46,617 nucleotides of DNA from Pseudomonadota bacterium. Its GTDB lineage: Bacteria; Pseudomonadota; Gammaproteobacteria; Xanthomonadales; Ahniellaceae. This document shows, one piece after another, positions 9,301 through 17,757 of this stretch. The position numbers and the translations under genes were made by a program. Below the pieces are notes generated by a model. That model was not told the origin of the DNA, did no database searches, and worked only from the letters and a program-made list of their open reading frames with translations. Numbering within the stretch: position 1 is the first letter of the stretch; every line of letters begins with the position of its first letter. The stretch spans positions 1-46,617 of the forward strand of contig JAKJFE010000004.1 of assembly GCA_022705045.1 (NCBI GenBank), written 5' to 3'.

Positions 9301-10118
9301 AAGACCAGGAACTCGACGATCTGATGCGCGACTACGAAGCCGAAGTGGCAGCGTACAAACGCCTGCCGCAATCGGAGCCGACCGCCCTGCTCGACCGCGC
9401 CATCCTGACCAAGGCGCGCGCCGCCGTGGCCCACGCGCCGCCAGTGCGGCAGCGGCCACCACGCTGGATCGCGATGGCCGCCAGTTTCGCCGGCATGGCG
9501 ATCGCTGCGGGCATCGGCTGGCGCGTCTACGAGACCCGGCAGAACGACACCGCGGTCGCGGCATCGGCGCCGGCCGCACGCGATGAGGCCTTCGAAGTCG
9601 AGGTGTTGCCGGACCAGCGGCGCGAACGCGGTCTGGAAATGTCGCAAATGCCGGCGCCACCCCCTGCGCCCGCGGCACCGCCCCCGCCGGAACCGCAGGC
9701 CTTCGACAATCGCGCACGCGCCAAGCAGGAAGTGGCGACGTCGGCTGCACCGGTCCTGGCCGAGCCGGCACCCGCCCTGCAGAAGGCCATCGTCCCCGAC
9801 CCGCACGAGCGCGCTGATCACGGGGGCGCCGCTGCAGTCCCGGAACGTCGCCAGAACGTCGCGGCTGCGCCGGCTGCCGCGCCAGCACCGATGGCCGAGG
9901 ACAGACTCGGCGCGCTATCCGTCGAAAGCGAGCAGAAGCGCGACGACGCCGACGCCAAGCGCAAGGAAACGGTCGCGTCAGCGCAGGAATGGCTGGCACG
10001 CATCCGTCAACTCGTGCGCGACCGTCGCTACACCGAAGCCCGCACCGAGCTGTACCGGTTCCGCACCGAATATCCGGACGTCGTGATCCCGACCGACCTG
10101 CGCCGCTACGCACCATGA
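9297..10118 (+). CDS. Single-pass membrane protein, probable anti-sigma partner
   Basis: 273 residues. A short acidic N-terminal part (DDLMRDYEAEVAAYKRLP), one transmembrane helix at about 62-80, then a long Pro/Ala-rich periplasmic stretch (APPPAPAAPPPPEP) and a C-terminal helical segment of the form WLARIRQLVRDRRYTEARTE ending in YPDVVIPTDLRRY. That C-terminal motif is familiar from proteins paired with ECF sigma factors in Xanthomonadales. The start overlaps the sigma stop by four bases and the end overlaps the yigZ-like start by four bases. No zinc-binding HxxxCxxC anti-sigma motif is present, so the anti-sigma role rests on context and topology. Confidence 0.75.
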   Translation: MKDQELDDLMRDYEAEVAAYKRLPQSEPTALLDRAILTKARAAVAHAPPVRQRPPRWIAMAASFAGMAIAAGIGWRVYETRQNDTAVAASAPAARDEAFEVEVLPDQRRERGLEMSQMPAPPPAPAAPPPPEPQAFDNRARAKQEVATSAAPVLAEPAPALQKAIVPDPHERADHGGAAAVPERRQNVAAAPAAAPAPMAEDRLGALSVESEQKRDDADAKRKETVASAQEWLARIRQLVRDRRYTEARTELYRFRTEYPDVVIPTDLRRYAP

Positions 10119-10708
10119 GCCTGCGGCCGACCCTGGCGGCGCCGCACCGCTTCGAGATCGAGATCAAGAAGAGCCGCTTCATCGCCCAGGCGGGATCGGT
10201 GGACAGTGTCGATGCCGCACTCGCCTTCATTGCCAGCGCCAGCGACGTCGACGCCCGCCACAACTGCTGGGCCTATCGCATCGGCGAACTGTATCGATCC
10301 GATGACGCCGACGAGCCCGCGGGCACGGCGGGACGACCGATCCTCGCGGCCATCGACGGACAGGGCTTCGACCATGTCGCGGTCGTGGTGACGCGCTGGT
10401 TCGGCGGCATCAAGCTTGGCGCTGGCGGACTGGTGCGTGCTTATGGCGGCGCCGCTGCCGAGTGTCTCCGCACCGCGCAAAGACTGGAACGCGTCGAGAC
10501 CTGCTCGGTCGAGATCCGCGCCGGATTCGCCCATCTCGGCGCCGTGCACGCGCTGATCGACCAACTCGGCGCGGAGAAGACCGACGAACGCTTCGATGCC
10601 GACGGCGTGACCCTGCGACTGAACCTGCGTGCCGATCTGTGCGATCGACTCACACAGCATCTGCGCGACAGCACCCGCGGCCAGGCGACATCGCGCCGAA
10701 TCGATTGA
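10115..10708 (+). CDS. YigZ/IMPACT family protein
   Basis: 197 residues. The N-terminal Impact domain has the hallmark YRSDDADEPAGTAGRP and VTRWFGGIKLGAGGLVRAYG; a smaller EF-G-like C-terminal domain (DUF1949 type) follows. E. coli YigZ and the eukaryotic IMPACT relatives are linked to translation control, but the bacterial activity is not settled. The ATG at 10115 overlaps the previous stop (ATGA), and homology begins just after it. The frame stays open upstream to 9989, but that part is antiparallel in character to the membrane protein and not family-like. Confidence 0.88.
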   Translation: MSLRPTLAAPHRFEIEIKKSRFIAQAGSVDSVDAALAFIASASDVDARHNCWAYRIGELYRSDDADEPAGTAGRPILAAIDGQGFDHVAVVVTRWFGGIKLGAGGLVRAYGGAAAECLRTAQRLERVETCSVEIRAGFAHLGAVHALIDQLGAEKTDERFDADGVTLRLNLRADLCDRLTQHLRDSTRGQATSRRID

Positions 10709-10753
10709 TGCCACGGACCTTGCACCGCTGCGCAACGGCCCCACAATGGGCCG

Positions 10754-12526
10754 ATGTCCGAACCTGAAACCGCTCCCAAACCCGGTCTGAAGCCGCTGCG
10801 CGCGTTGCTGCCGTACCTGCGCCCGTATCGCCGGCTCGCTGTCGGCTGGCTCACCTTCCTGGCATTGTCGTCCGTGGCGACATTGACCCTGCCCTGGGCG
10901 GTCGGCCAGATGATCGATCACGGCTTCTCGGGCGCCGATCCGTCCGCGATCGACCGCAGTTTCCTCGGCCTGTTCATCGTCGCCGGCGTACTCGCGATCG
11001 CGACCTCGCTGCGCTTCTGGTTCATCTCGATGCTCGGCGAATCGGTCGTCGCCGACCTGCGTCGTCGCCTGTACGCACACCTGCTGACGCTCGATACGGC
11101 TTTTTTCGAGCGCAGTCGCAGCGGCGAACTGCTGTCGCGCATCACCGCCGATGCCGAACTGGTGCAGACGGTGATCGGTTCCTCGGTCTCGGTCGCCCTG
11201 CGCAGCGTGGTCATGCTGGTCGGCGCCAGCGCCCTGCTGGTCATCACCAGCCCGAAGCTCGCCGGCCTGGCGGCCTTGGTGATTCCGCTCGCCATCCTGC
11301 CCATCGTGTTCTTCGGCCGGCGCGTGCGCGGCCTGTCGAAGGAATCGCAGGAACGCATCGCCGACGCCAGCGCCCAGGCGGCGGAATCGCTCGGTGCGAT
11401 CCAGACCCTGCAGGCCTTCACCCGGGAAGCTGCGGAAGCGCTGCGCTTCGACGGCACCATCCTGCGCTCGCTGGCCACCGCACGGCGCCGCATCGGCACG
11501 CGCGCCTGGCTGACCCTGATGGTCATCCTGCTCGTGTTCGGCGCCATCACCCTGGTGTTGTGGATCGGCGCCAAGGATGTGCTCGGCGGCCAGATGACCG
11601 CGGGCACGCTCGGCCAATTCGTCTTTTACGCGGTCACTGCGGCCGGCTCGGTCGGTGCGCTGACCGAGGTCTGGGGCGAAGTGCAACGCGCCTCCGGCGC
11701 GATGGAGCGCATCGCCGAACTGCTGGCGACCGAACCTGCGGTGCGCGACCGTGCCGCAGCGTTGCCGGCGTCCCTGCCCGCGCGCGGCGCGATCCGCTTC
11801 GACCAGGTGCGCTTCCGGTACCCGAGTCGACCGGACCAGATCGCGCTGGATGACTTCACGCTCGACATCCGCCCCGGCGAAACCATCGCCCTGGTCGGAC
11901 CAAGCGGTGCCGGCAAGAGCACGCTGTTCCAGTTGCTGCTGCGCTTCCACGAGGCCGAAGCGGGGCAAATCCTGGTCGACGGCCAGGACATCGCCACGAC
12001 ACGGCTCACCGACCTGCGCGGCCGCATCGCCGTGGTCCCGCAGCATCCGGTGATCTTTGCGATGGATGCGGCCGCGAACATCGCCATGGGCCGCGATGGC
12101 GCCAGCCAGGCCGATATCGAACGCGCGGCGAAAGCGGCGCAGGCGCACGACTTCATCATCGCCCAACCCGGCGGGTACGCCGCCGAACTCGGCGAGCGCG
12201 GCGTGCGCCTGTCCGGCGGACAGCGGCAACGCATCGCCATCGCCCGTGCCCTGCTGCGCGACGCCCCGATCCTGTTGCTGGACGAAGCCACCAGCGCGCT
12301 CGATGCGCAGTCCGAGGCGGCGATCCAGCAGGCCATCGAGCCGGTCATGGGCAGCCGCACCACGATCATCATCGCCCACCGCCTCGCCACCGTGCAGAAG
12401 GCGGACCGCATCGTCGTGCTCGACCACGGTCGCATCCAGGCCATCGGTACCCATGCCGAGCTGATCCAGGCCGGCGGCCTGTACGCCGATCTGGCGCGAC
12501 TGCAGTTTTCGCTACCCGGTCACTGA
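10754..12526 (+). CDS. ABC exporter, fused permease-ATPase (ABCB/MsbA type)
   Basis: A 590-residue half-transporter that works as a homodimer in the inner membrane. Six transmembrane helices occupy about residues 25-310. The ATPase domain follows, with Walker A GPSGAGKST at 382-390, signature LSGGQ at 486-490, Walker B ILLLDEA at about 507-513 and the H-loop in IIIAHRLATV. Order and length match ABCB-type exporters of lipids, peptides or drugs. The substrate cannot be read from the sequence; MsbA itself is usually next to lpxK, which is absent here. It starts 45 bases after the YigZ-like gene and may be in the same transcript. Confidence 0.92.
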   Translation: MSEPETAPKPGLKPLRALLPYLRPYRRLAVGWLTFLALSSVATLTLPWAVGQMIDHGFSGADPSAIDRSFLGLFIVAGVLAIATSLRFWFISMLGESVVADLRRRLYAHLLTLDTAFFERSRSGELLSRITADAELVQTVIGSSVSVALRSVVMLVGASALLVITSPKLAGLAALVIPLAILPIVFFGRRVRGLSKESQERIADASAQAAESLGAIQTLQAFTREAAEALRFDGTILRSLATARRRIGTRAWLTLMVILLVFGAITLVLWIGAKDVLGGQMTAGTLGQFVFYAVTAAGSVGALTEVWGEVQRASGAMERIAELLATEPAVRDRAAALPASLPARGAIRFDQVRFRYPSRPDQIALDDFTLDIRPGETIALVGPSGAGKSTLFQLLLRFHEAEAGQILVDGQDIATTRLTDLRGRIAVVPQHPVIFAMDAAANIAMGRDGASQADIERAAKAAQAHDFIIAQPGGYAAELGERGVRLSGGQRQRIAIARALLRDAPILLLDEATSALDAQSEAAIQQAIEPVMGSRTTIIIAHRLATVQKADRIVVLDHGRIQAIGTHAELIQAGGLYADLARLQFSLPGH

Positions 12527-12530
12527 CATG

Positions 12531-12553
12531 AAAAACCCCGCCGTGGCGGGGTT
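12531..12553 (-). terminator. Terminator of the cold-shock gene
   Basis: AACCCCGCC and GGCGGGGTT form a near-perfect stem at 12534-12553. On the minus strand a five-T run follows directly, so it ends the csp transcript. On the plus strand only TTC follows, so it may be a weaker stop for the ABC exporter gene. Confidence 0.75.
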
Positions 12554-12578
12554 CTCCATGCATCGACTTCGGGTCGGA

Positions 12579-12785
12579 TCAAGCGACCGGAACGACGCCA
12601 GCGGCTTGAGCGCCCTTCGGGCCCTGCTGGACCTCGAAGCTGACCTTCTGGCCTTCCTGAAGGCTGCGGAAGCCCTTCGCGGTAATGGCAGAATAATGGA
12701 CGAAAACATCTTCGCCGCCATCATCAGGCGCGATGAAGCCGAAGCCCTTCGCGTCGTTGAACCACTTCACGGTACCGGTGCGCAT
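12579..12785 (-). CDS. CspA-family cold shock protein
   Basis: A 68-residue single cold-shock domain that binds single-stranded RNA or DNA and melts RNA structure. RNP1 (KGFGFI, residues 13-18) and RNP2 (VFVHY, 27-31) are both intact, and the N-terminal [10 protein letters not shown] is typical. Length is standard. It has its own terminator downstream and 88 bases of spacer upstream, so it is probably monocistronic. The sequence does not say whether it is cold-induced. Confidence 0.96.
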   Translation of the reverse strand: MRTGTVKWFNDAKGFGFIAPDDGGEDVFVHYSAITAKGFRSLQEGQKVSFEVQQGPKGAQAAGVVPVA

Positions 12786-12873
12786 TGCTGTACAAACCCT
12801 TGAAAGGAAACACGGCTGGCCACGGCGGCGCAGCGGCCGGAGTTTTTCCCAGTTTGAAAAGAATTACAAGTCT

Positions 12874-13626
12874 TCAGCCTCGATTCATCGCCAACAAGGC
12901 GCGGATGACGGGCGGAACCTGGGCCGTCGCGGCGGCCAGATGCGCGTAAATCTCCTCGATGCTGATCTCGCCCTCGTCGCCGCAACCCGCGGCCCAGTTG
13001 GCGATCAGGGCAAGGCAGGCGTAGTCGAGACCAAGCTCGCGCGCCAGCACGGCTTCCGGCATGCCGGTCATGCCAACCAGGTCACAGCCGTCGCGACGCA
13101 TCCGCGCGATCTCGGCCACGGTTTCGAGTCGCGGGCCCTGGGTCGCGCCATAACAGCCGCCATCGATCACCTCGACACCGGCCTGCTTCGCTGCGGCCAG
13201 CAGGCGCGTGCGCAGCTGCGGGGTGTACGGATAGGTGAAATCGATGTGCTCGACCTTGGTATCCGGCATGTCGCTGAAGCTGCTGGCGCGACCGTGGGTG
13301 TAATCGATGATCTGGTCCGGCACCACGACCACACGCGGGCCCATGTCGTAGCGGATTCCGCCCACCGCATTGATGCCGATGACGGTCTTGCAGCCCAGCT
13401 GCCTGAAGCCATGCACGTTGGCGCGGTAGTTCACGCGATGCGGCGCCACCGTATGTGATTCGCCGTGGCGCGCCAGGAACGCGACGCGCTGACCGTCGAT
13501 CTCGCCGCAGACGTAGGCGCCGGACGGCGCACCGTACGGCGTGTCGATCTCGACGCGGGTGGTGTGCTCAAGTCCCGGGAACGCGTACAGGCCGGTGCCG
13601 CCGATCAGGCCGAGTGCGATGCTCAT
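12874..13626 (-). CDS. S-methyl-5'-thioinosine phosphorylase-like enzyme (MTAP/PNP family)
   Basis: A 250-residue family 2 nucleoside phosphorylase. Phosphate-site motifs are present (GGTGLY near the N terminus, RHGESHTVAPHRVNY at about 53-67). The base-binding segment reads LIANWAAG with Asn at 210, where methylthioadenosine phosphorylases have Asp in a TDYD motif. Asn at this site is associated with 6-oxopurines, so methylthioinosine, with hypoxanthine as product, is the likelier substrate, as in the Pseudomonas enzyme. Its gene lies four bases after hpt, whose product uses hypoxanthine. This supports the assignment by context. Plain MTA phosphorylase remains possible. Confidence 0.85.
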   Translation of the reverse strand: MSIALGLIGGTGLYAFPGLEHTTRVEIDTPYGAPSGAYVCGEIDGQRVAFLARHGESHTVAPHRVNYRANVHGFRQLGCKTVIGINAVGGIRYDMGPRVVVVPDQIIDYTHGRASSFSDMPDTKVEHIDFTYPYTPQLRTRLLAAAKQAGVEVIDGGCYGATQGPRLETVAEIARMRRDGCDLVGMTGMPEAVLARELGLDYACLALIANWAAGCGDEGEISIEEIYAHLAAATAQVPPVIRALLAMNRG

Positions 13627-13630
13627 CGGC

Positions 13631-14182
13631 TCAATCCTTCAGCGCGTAGATCGCATCGAGGCTGCGACCCTGTTCGTAGTAGTCCATGCCGAAGCCATAG
13701 ACGTAGCGGTCCGCGACCGGCACGCCGACGAAATCGGCCTTGAAGCCGGGCACGCAGCGGTCGTGTTTCTTCTCGGTCAGCACCGCGATGCGCACCGAGG
13801 CCGCCCCCTGCGCCAGGCACCAGTCACGCACCATCACGAGCGTCTTTCCCTCGTCGAGGATGTCGTCGACGATCAGCACGTCCCGCCCCTTGAGCGGCGT
13901 GCGCGGTGCCTTCACCAGTTCCAGCGCATGACCCATGGTGCCGCTGCGATAGCGGGTAGCGTGTACGTAGTCGAAGTGGAAGTCGGTCTTGCTGGCGTGC
14001 GCGAGATAGGCGCCGAAGAACATGCCGCCATTCATCACGGTCAGGAAAATCGGCGGCTGCGCTGTGTTCGCGTAGGTGGCGTCGAGTTCACGCCCCAGGC
14101 GCGAAATCTCGGCGAACAATTGCTCGCGCGACCACAGCTGATCGGAGTGCTTCAATGCTTCGGACAGCGGATGGGCAGTCAT
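13631..14182 (-). CDS. hpt: Hypoxanthine-guanine phosphoribosyltransferase
   Basis: A 183-residue type I phosphoribosyltransferase that converts hypoxanthine or guanine with PRPP to IMP or GMP. The PRPP loop DVLIVDDILDEGKTL is at 101-115, and the flexible-loop and base-contact regions (FLTVMNGGMFFGAYL; FKADFVGVPVADRYVYGFG) fit the family. The ATG at 14182 overlaps the nagZ stop by four bases (ATGA); the longer open frame upstream is a shadow of nagZ. It precedes the thioinosine phosphorylase-like gene, which would supply hypoxanthine. Confidence 0.93.
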   Translation of the reverse strand: MTAHPLSEALKHSDQLWSREQLFAEISRLGRELDATYANTAQPPIFLTVMNGGMFFGAYLAHASKTDFHFDYVHATRYRSGTMGHALELVKAPRTPLKGRDVLIVDDILDEGKTLVMVRDWCLAQGAASVRIAVLTEKKHDRCVPGFKADFVGVPVADRYVYGFGMDYYEQGRSLDAIYALKD

Positions 14183-15192
14183 GCCACGGACTCCTGGCTG
14201 AGCGCGGCGAGGCCGGCGCGGGTGTGAATGAAATCGTCGGACGCGAGCAGTTGCGACCAGTCGGGCGTGATGCGTGCACGCAGCGCCGCGAAGGCGGACT
14301 CGGCAGCAGGTACGCGTGTGGCGACCGCGGCAATCGCCTCGGCCACCAACGTCGGTGCGCACACCAGCACGACATCGCAGCCAGCATCGAGATGCGCGTC
14401 GATGCGCGCCTTGATGCCGCCGGCGGACTCGGCCGCGGCCATGCCGATGTCGTCCGAAAACACGACGCCCGCAAACTTCATGCGCTCGCGCAGCACATCG
14501 CGGATCCAGTACGGCGAGTAGCCGGCGGGTTCGGGCGCGACTTCGGGATAACTGACGTGGGCCATCATCACCGCCTCGGCTTCGGCCGCGAAACCGGCGG
14601 CGAACGGATACAGGTCCTCGCGTTCGATGGTGTCGAACGGACGCGGATCGACCGCGGCATCGAAGTGCGTGTCCTCCAGCACCGAGCCGTGACCCGGGAA
14701 ATGTTTCAGCGTTGCCGCCATGCCGGCGCGATGCATGCCCCGCACATAGGCCGCCGCGAACGCCGCAACGACCGCCGGATCTTCGTGGAAGGCGCGGATG
14801 CCGATGGCGCGGTTGCCGCGTTTCAGGTCCACGCAGGGCGCGAAGCTCAAGTCGATGCCGAGTGCGAGCATCTCGTTCGCCATCAGCCAGCCGTGTTGTT
14901 CGGCCAGATCGAGCGCACCCGCGGCGTCGATGGCATATCGCTCGCCGAACAGGGCCAGCGCCGGCAAGGCCGTGAAGCCTTCGCGGAAACGCTGGACCGG
15001 ACCGCCTTCCTGGTCGACCGCGATCAGGAATTCCCCGCCGCGCACCGCACGGATCTCGGCGCACAGTGCGGCCACCTGGCTGCGCGATGCGAAGTTGCGG
15101 GTGAACAGGATCACGCCGCAGACCATCGGCGCGCGGATCCAGTCGTGTTCTTCGGGCGCCAGCGTCTTGCCGGCGATGCCGATCATCAGCAT
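14179..15192 (-). CDS. nagZ: Beta-N-acetylhexosaminidase (NagZ)
   Basis: A 337-residue glycoside hydrolase family 3 enzyme of the cytoplasm. It removes GlcNAc from anhydro-muropeptides in cell-wall recycling. The KHFPGHG signature is at 163-169 and is followed by the catalytic Asp/His pair DTH (174-176); the nucleophile region VVFSDDIGMAA is present. ATG 15192 is chosen because homology starts at MLMIGIAGK; it overlaps the stop of the CYTH gene by seven bases. An upstream in-frame start would add 12 residues that do not look family-like. Confidence 0.94.
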   Translation of the reverse strand: MLMIGIAGKTLAPEEHDWIRAPMVCGVILFTRNFASRSQVAALCAEIRAVRGGEFLIAVDQEGGPVQRFREGFTALPALALFGERYAIDAAGALDLAEQHGWLMANEMLALGIDLSFAPCVDLKRGNRAIGIRAFHEDPAVVAAFAAAYVRGMHRAGMAATLKHFPGHGSVLEDTHFDAAVDPRPFDTIEREDLYPFAAGFAAEAEAVMMAHVSYPEVAPEPAGYSPYWIRDVLRERMKFAGVVFSDDIGMAAAESAGGIKARIDAHLDAGCDVVLVCAPTLVAEAIAAVATRVPAAESAFAALRARITPDWSQLLASDDFIHTRAGLAALSQESVA

Positions 15193-15683
15193 GCGATTTC
15201 CTCGATCAGTGCGGCGCGGTCCGGCCACGTCGAAAACGGCGTCTCGGCCAGGCGCAGATTGTAGAAGCGAACCTCGTCGGTGATTTCGCGACCGAGCCAG
15301 TCCGGACGCGGAAACGGTGCATCGACCGCATCCAGCTCGATTTCCGCCACGATCAGGCCCGCATTCTCGCCCGCGAATTCGTCGATCTCGAACAGTGCGC
15401 CATCGACTTCGACGTGATGGCGCGTCTTGGTGACGCGCGGACCGGACAGGCGCGCCAGCATGTCCTGCGCATCCGGCACCGGGATCGCGTATTCGAATTC
15501 GATACGGCTTGCACCAGCTTCGCGCGACTTGATGTTGAGCCGCGCATCGTCACCCTCCAGACGCACGCGCACCGAGCAACGTTCGCCGCCGAGATAGCCC
15601 TGGTCCATCGCGATGCGGCGCGATACCTGCGTGCGCCAGGCATCGCCGCGAACGAGAAACTTGCGCTCGATCTCGATACCCAT
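15186..15683 (-). CDS. CYTH-domain triphosphatase-like protein
   Basis: A 165-residue triphosphate tunnel metalloenzyme. The N-terminal EIERKFLV (residues 3-10) is the ExExK signature that binds metal and triphosphate, and paired basic and acidic strands follow (VRVRLEGDDARLNIKSR; IEFEYAIPVPDA; FEIDEFAGENAGLIVAEIE). Small proteins of this type hydrolyse inorganic triphosphate or act as class IV adenylate cyclases; the short length favours triphosphatase. It begins two bases from the rlmD stop and overlaps nagZ, so it is in an operon with both. Confidence 0.88.
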   Translation of the reverse strand: MGIEIERKFLVRGDAWRTQVSRRIAMDQGYLGGERCSVRVRLEGDDARLNIKSREAGASRIEFEYAIPVPDAQDMLARLSGPRVTKTRHHVEVDGALFEIDEFAGENAGLIVAEIELDAVDAPFPRPDWLGREITDEVRFYNLRLAETPFSTWPDRAALIEEIAC

Positions 15684-15684
15684 G

Positions 15685-16971
15685 TCAGCGCTCGAACACG
15701 GCGATGGATTCGACGTGTGCGGTATGCGGGAACATGTCCATCACGCCGGCGGCCTTGAGCTTGTAGCCGTGGTCGCGCACCAGCATGCCGGCATCGCGCG
15801 CCAGCGACGCCGGATGGCAGGAGACGTAGACGACGCGCTTGACCTGCTTGAACGGGAACCATTCGATCAGCTTGTCGGCACCGGCGCGCGCCGGGTCGAG
15901 CAAGATGCGGTCGTAATGCCGCTTCGCCCAGGGCGCATCGCGCTGGTTCTCGGCGAGATCGGCCATGAAGAACTCGGCATTGGTGATGCCGTTGCGTTCG
16001 GCATTGCGCTTCGCGCGCGCGACCAGCGCATGATCACCCTCGACGCCGACCACCGACTTCGCCTGGCGCGCCAGCGGCAGGGTGAAGTTGCCGAGACCGC
16101 AGAACAGGTCGAGCACCGACTCGTCCGGCTGCACGTCCAGCAGGCTCAGCGCATGATCGATCATGCGCGCGTTGATCGCGGCATTGACCTGGATGAAATC
16201 GAGCGCATCGAAATCGAGCCGCAGATCGAAGCGCGGGATGTCGAAATACAACTCGACCTGCGCCGGCCACAACGCATGGACCGAATCCGGCCCCTTCGGT
16301 TGCAACATCACGGCGACGTTCTCGCGTTGCGCGAATGCCGTCAACTTGCCGAGGTCGCCTTCCGACAACGGCTGAAGATGGCGGAAGACCAGGGCCGTCA
16401 ATGCATCGCCACAGGCGAATTCGACCTGCGGAATCTCGCGCACGGCGTCCATCGAAGCCAGCAATTCGGCGATGGCACCGAGACGTTCGCCAACCACTGG
16501 CAACACCACCGGACAACGGCTCAAGTCGGCGACGTACTTGCCATTGGTCTCGCGGAAACCGACCAGTACCCTCCCCTTCTTCTCGACATGGCGCACCGAC
16601 AAACGACCGCGCCGGCGATAGCCCCAAGGCTCGCCCTGCAGCGGATCGAGCACGCGCTTCGGTTCGACATCGCCGATGCGCGCCAGATTCTCGATCAAGG
16701 TCTGCTGCTTGGCCGCGATCTGCGCCGCTGGCGCGAGATGCTGGAGCGCGCAGCCGCCGCAGACACCGAAATGCGCACAGCCGGGCGTAACGCGATCCGG
16801 CGATGCCTGCAGCACCTCGACCGTTTCAGCCTCGTCGTACTGGCGATGTTTGGCGGTCAGCTTCGCGACGACACGCTCGCCCTTGAGCGCGCCGGACACG
16901 AAGATCGCCTTGCCATCGACGCGCGCGACGCCGCGCCCGTCGTGAGTGAAGTTCTGGATGTCGAGCGTCAT
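15685..16971 (-). CDS. rlmD: 23S rRNA (uracil-1939-C5)-methyltransferase RlmD
   Basis: 428 residues. An N-terminal TRAM domain is followed by an iron-sulfur cysteine set (CAHFGVCGGC plus a later Cys in RCPV), an SAM-binding fold (VLDLFCGLGNFTLPLA) and the catalytic cysteine in YVSCHPASLARD. This is the RlmD/TrmA family; the TRAM domain and cluster identify RlmD. The ATG at 16971 begins at the conserved MTLDIQNF; a TTG nine codons upstream is less likely. Divergent from the response-regulator gene, with about 100 bases between them. Confidence 0.93.
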   Translation of the reverse strand: MTLDIQNFTHDGRGVARVDGKAIFVSGALKGERVVAKLTAKHRQYDEAETVEVLQASPDRVTPGCAHFGVCGGCALQHLAPAAQIAAKQQTLIENLARIGDVEPKRVLDPLQGEPWGYRRRGRLSVRHVEKKGRVLVGFRETNGKYVADLSRCPVVLPVVGERLGAIAELLASMDAVREIPQVEFACGDALTALVFRHLQPLSEGDLGKLTAFAQRENVAVMLQPKGPDSVHALWPAQVELYFDIPRFDLRLDFDALDFIQVNAAINARMIDHALSLLDVQPDESVLDLFCGLGNFTLPLARQAKSVVGVEGDHALVARAKRNAERNGITNAEFFMADLAENQRDAPWAKRHYDRILLDPARAGADKLIEWFPFKQVKRVVYVSCHPASLARDAGMLVRDHGYKLKAAGVMDMFPHTAHVESIAVFER

Positions 16972-17073
16972 CGGCTCGGCGGAAACACGTCGGTTCAAGG
17001 GCGTTCTGCGCTGGCAATCTGGCCGTGTAGTCTACCGTCAGCCCTGCCCGCCTGCCCGAATGGAAGCCATCCG

Positions 17074-17757
17074 ATGCCGCTGAAGGTTCTGCTGGTCGAC
17101 GACGACCCGATCGTCCGCGAAGTGCTGGGCGCGCAGTTGCGGACACTGGGCCACGAGGTCGTCGTTGCCGCGTCGACCGGCGCCGCCAGTGAAGCGGCCG
17201 GCGCAACGCGTTTCGATGTGATGCTGATCGACCAGCGCCTCGATGGCGAAGATGGCCGAGCCGTAATGCAACATCTGCGGAACATCGCGGGGACCCGAAC
17301 GGCGCGCGCGATCGCGATCAGCGCCGAACTCGATGCGCAACAGGCCGAAGCGCTCATCGCCGCCGGTTTCGACGCGACGCTCGAGAAACCCGTCGACATC
17401 CTCCGCATGCGAGCCGTCATTGCGCCGGATGAACGCGTCGGTGCGCTCGATGACGCCGCCGCACTCGCCATCTGGGGAAGCATGGACACCGTGCGCACGT
17501 TGCGCGGCATGCTGCGCGACGAGTTGCCGATGTATCGCGACCTCGTCGAAGCGTCCGTGGCCCGGCGCGACGAAACCGCGCTGCGCGATGTCCTGCATCG
17601 CATGAAATCCTCGGCCGGATTCTGCGGCGCCATGCCGCTGAGCCGATTCATCGATGCCACGCCGCGTGGTGACGTCGACTGGGCGAACCTGTTGTCACGC
17701 TACGACGCGGCTTGCGTCGAACTCATGCCGGATCTGCAGGCGTCACTGGCGACTTGA
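17074..17757 (+). CDS. Orphan response regulator with receiver and HPt domains
   Basis: 227 residues. The receiver domain has the acidic pocket (D9-D10), phospho-acceptor Asp at 53 in LIDQRLDG and conserved Lys at 105 in LEKP. From about 130 an HPt-like helical domain carries the phosphotransfer His at 175 (LHRMKSSAGFCG). There is no DNA-binding or output domain, so it looks like a phosphorelay shuttle. No histidine kinase is adjacent. The open frame runs far upstream (antisense to rlmD) but the receiver begins at ATG 17074. Its 3' end overlaps the convergent recO gene by 35 bases. Confidence 0.88.
   Translation: MPLKVLLVDDDPIVREVLGAQLRTLGHEVVVAASTGAASEAAGATRFDVMLIDQRLDGEDGRAVMQHLRNIAGTRTARAIAISAELDAQQAEALIAAGFDATLEKPVDILRMRAVIAPDERVGALDDAAALAIWGSMDTVRTLRGMLRDELPMYRDLVEASVARRDETALRDVLHRMKSSAGFCGAMPLSRFIDATPRGDVDWANLLSRYDAACVELMPDLQASLAT

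Noticed and set aside
10106..12454. Long minus-strand frame antisense to the ABC exporter (about 782 codons)
   Set aside because: High-GC shadow of a conserved gene on the other strand.
15613..17073. Upstream extension of the receiver-HPt reading frame
   Set aside because: It is antisense to rlmD; the receiver domain begins at ATG 17074.
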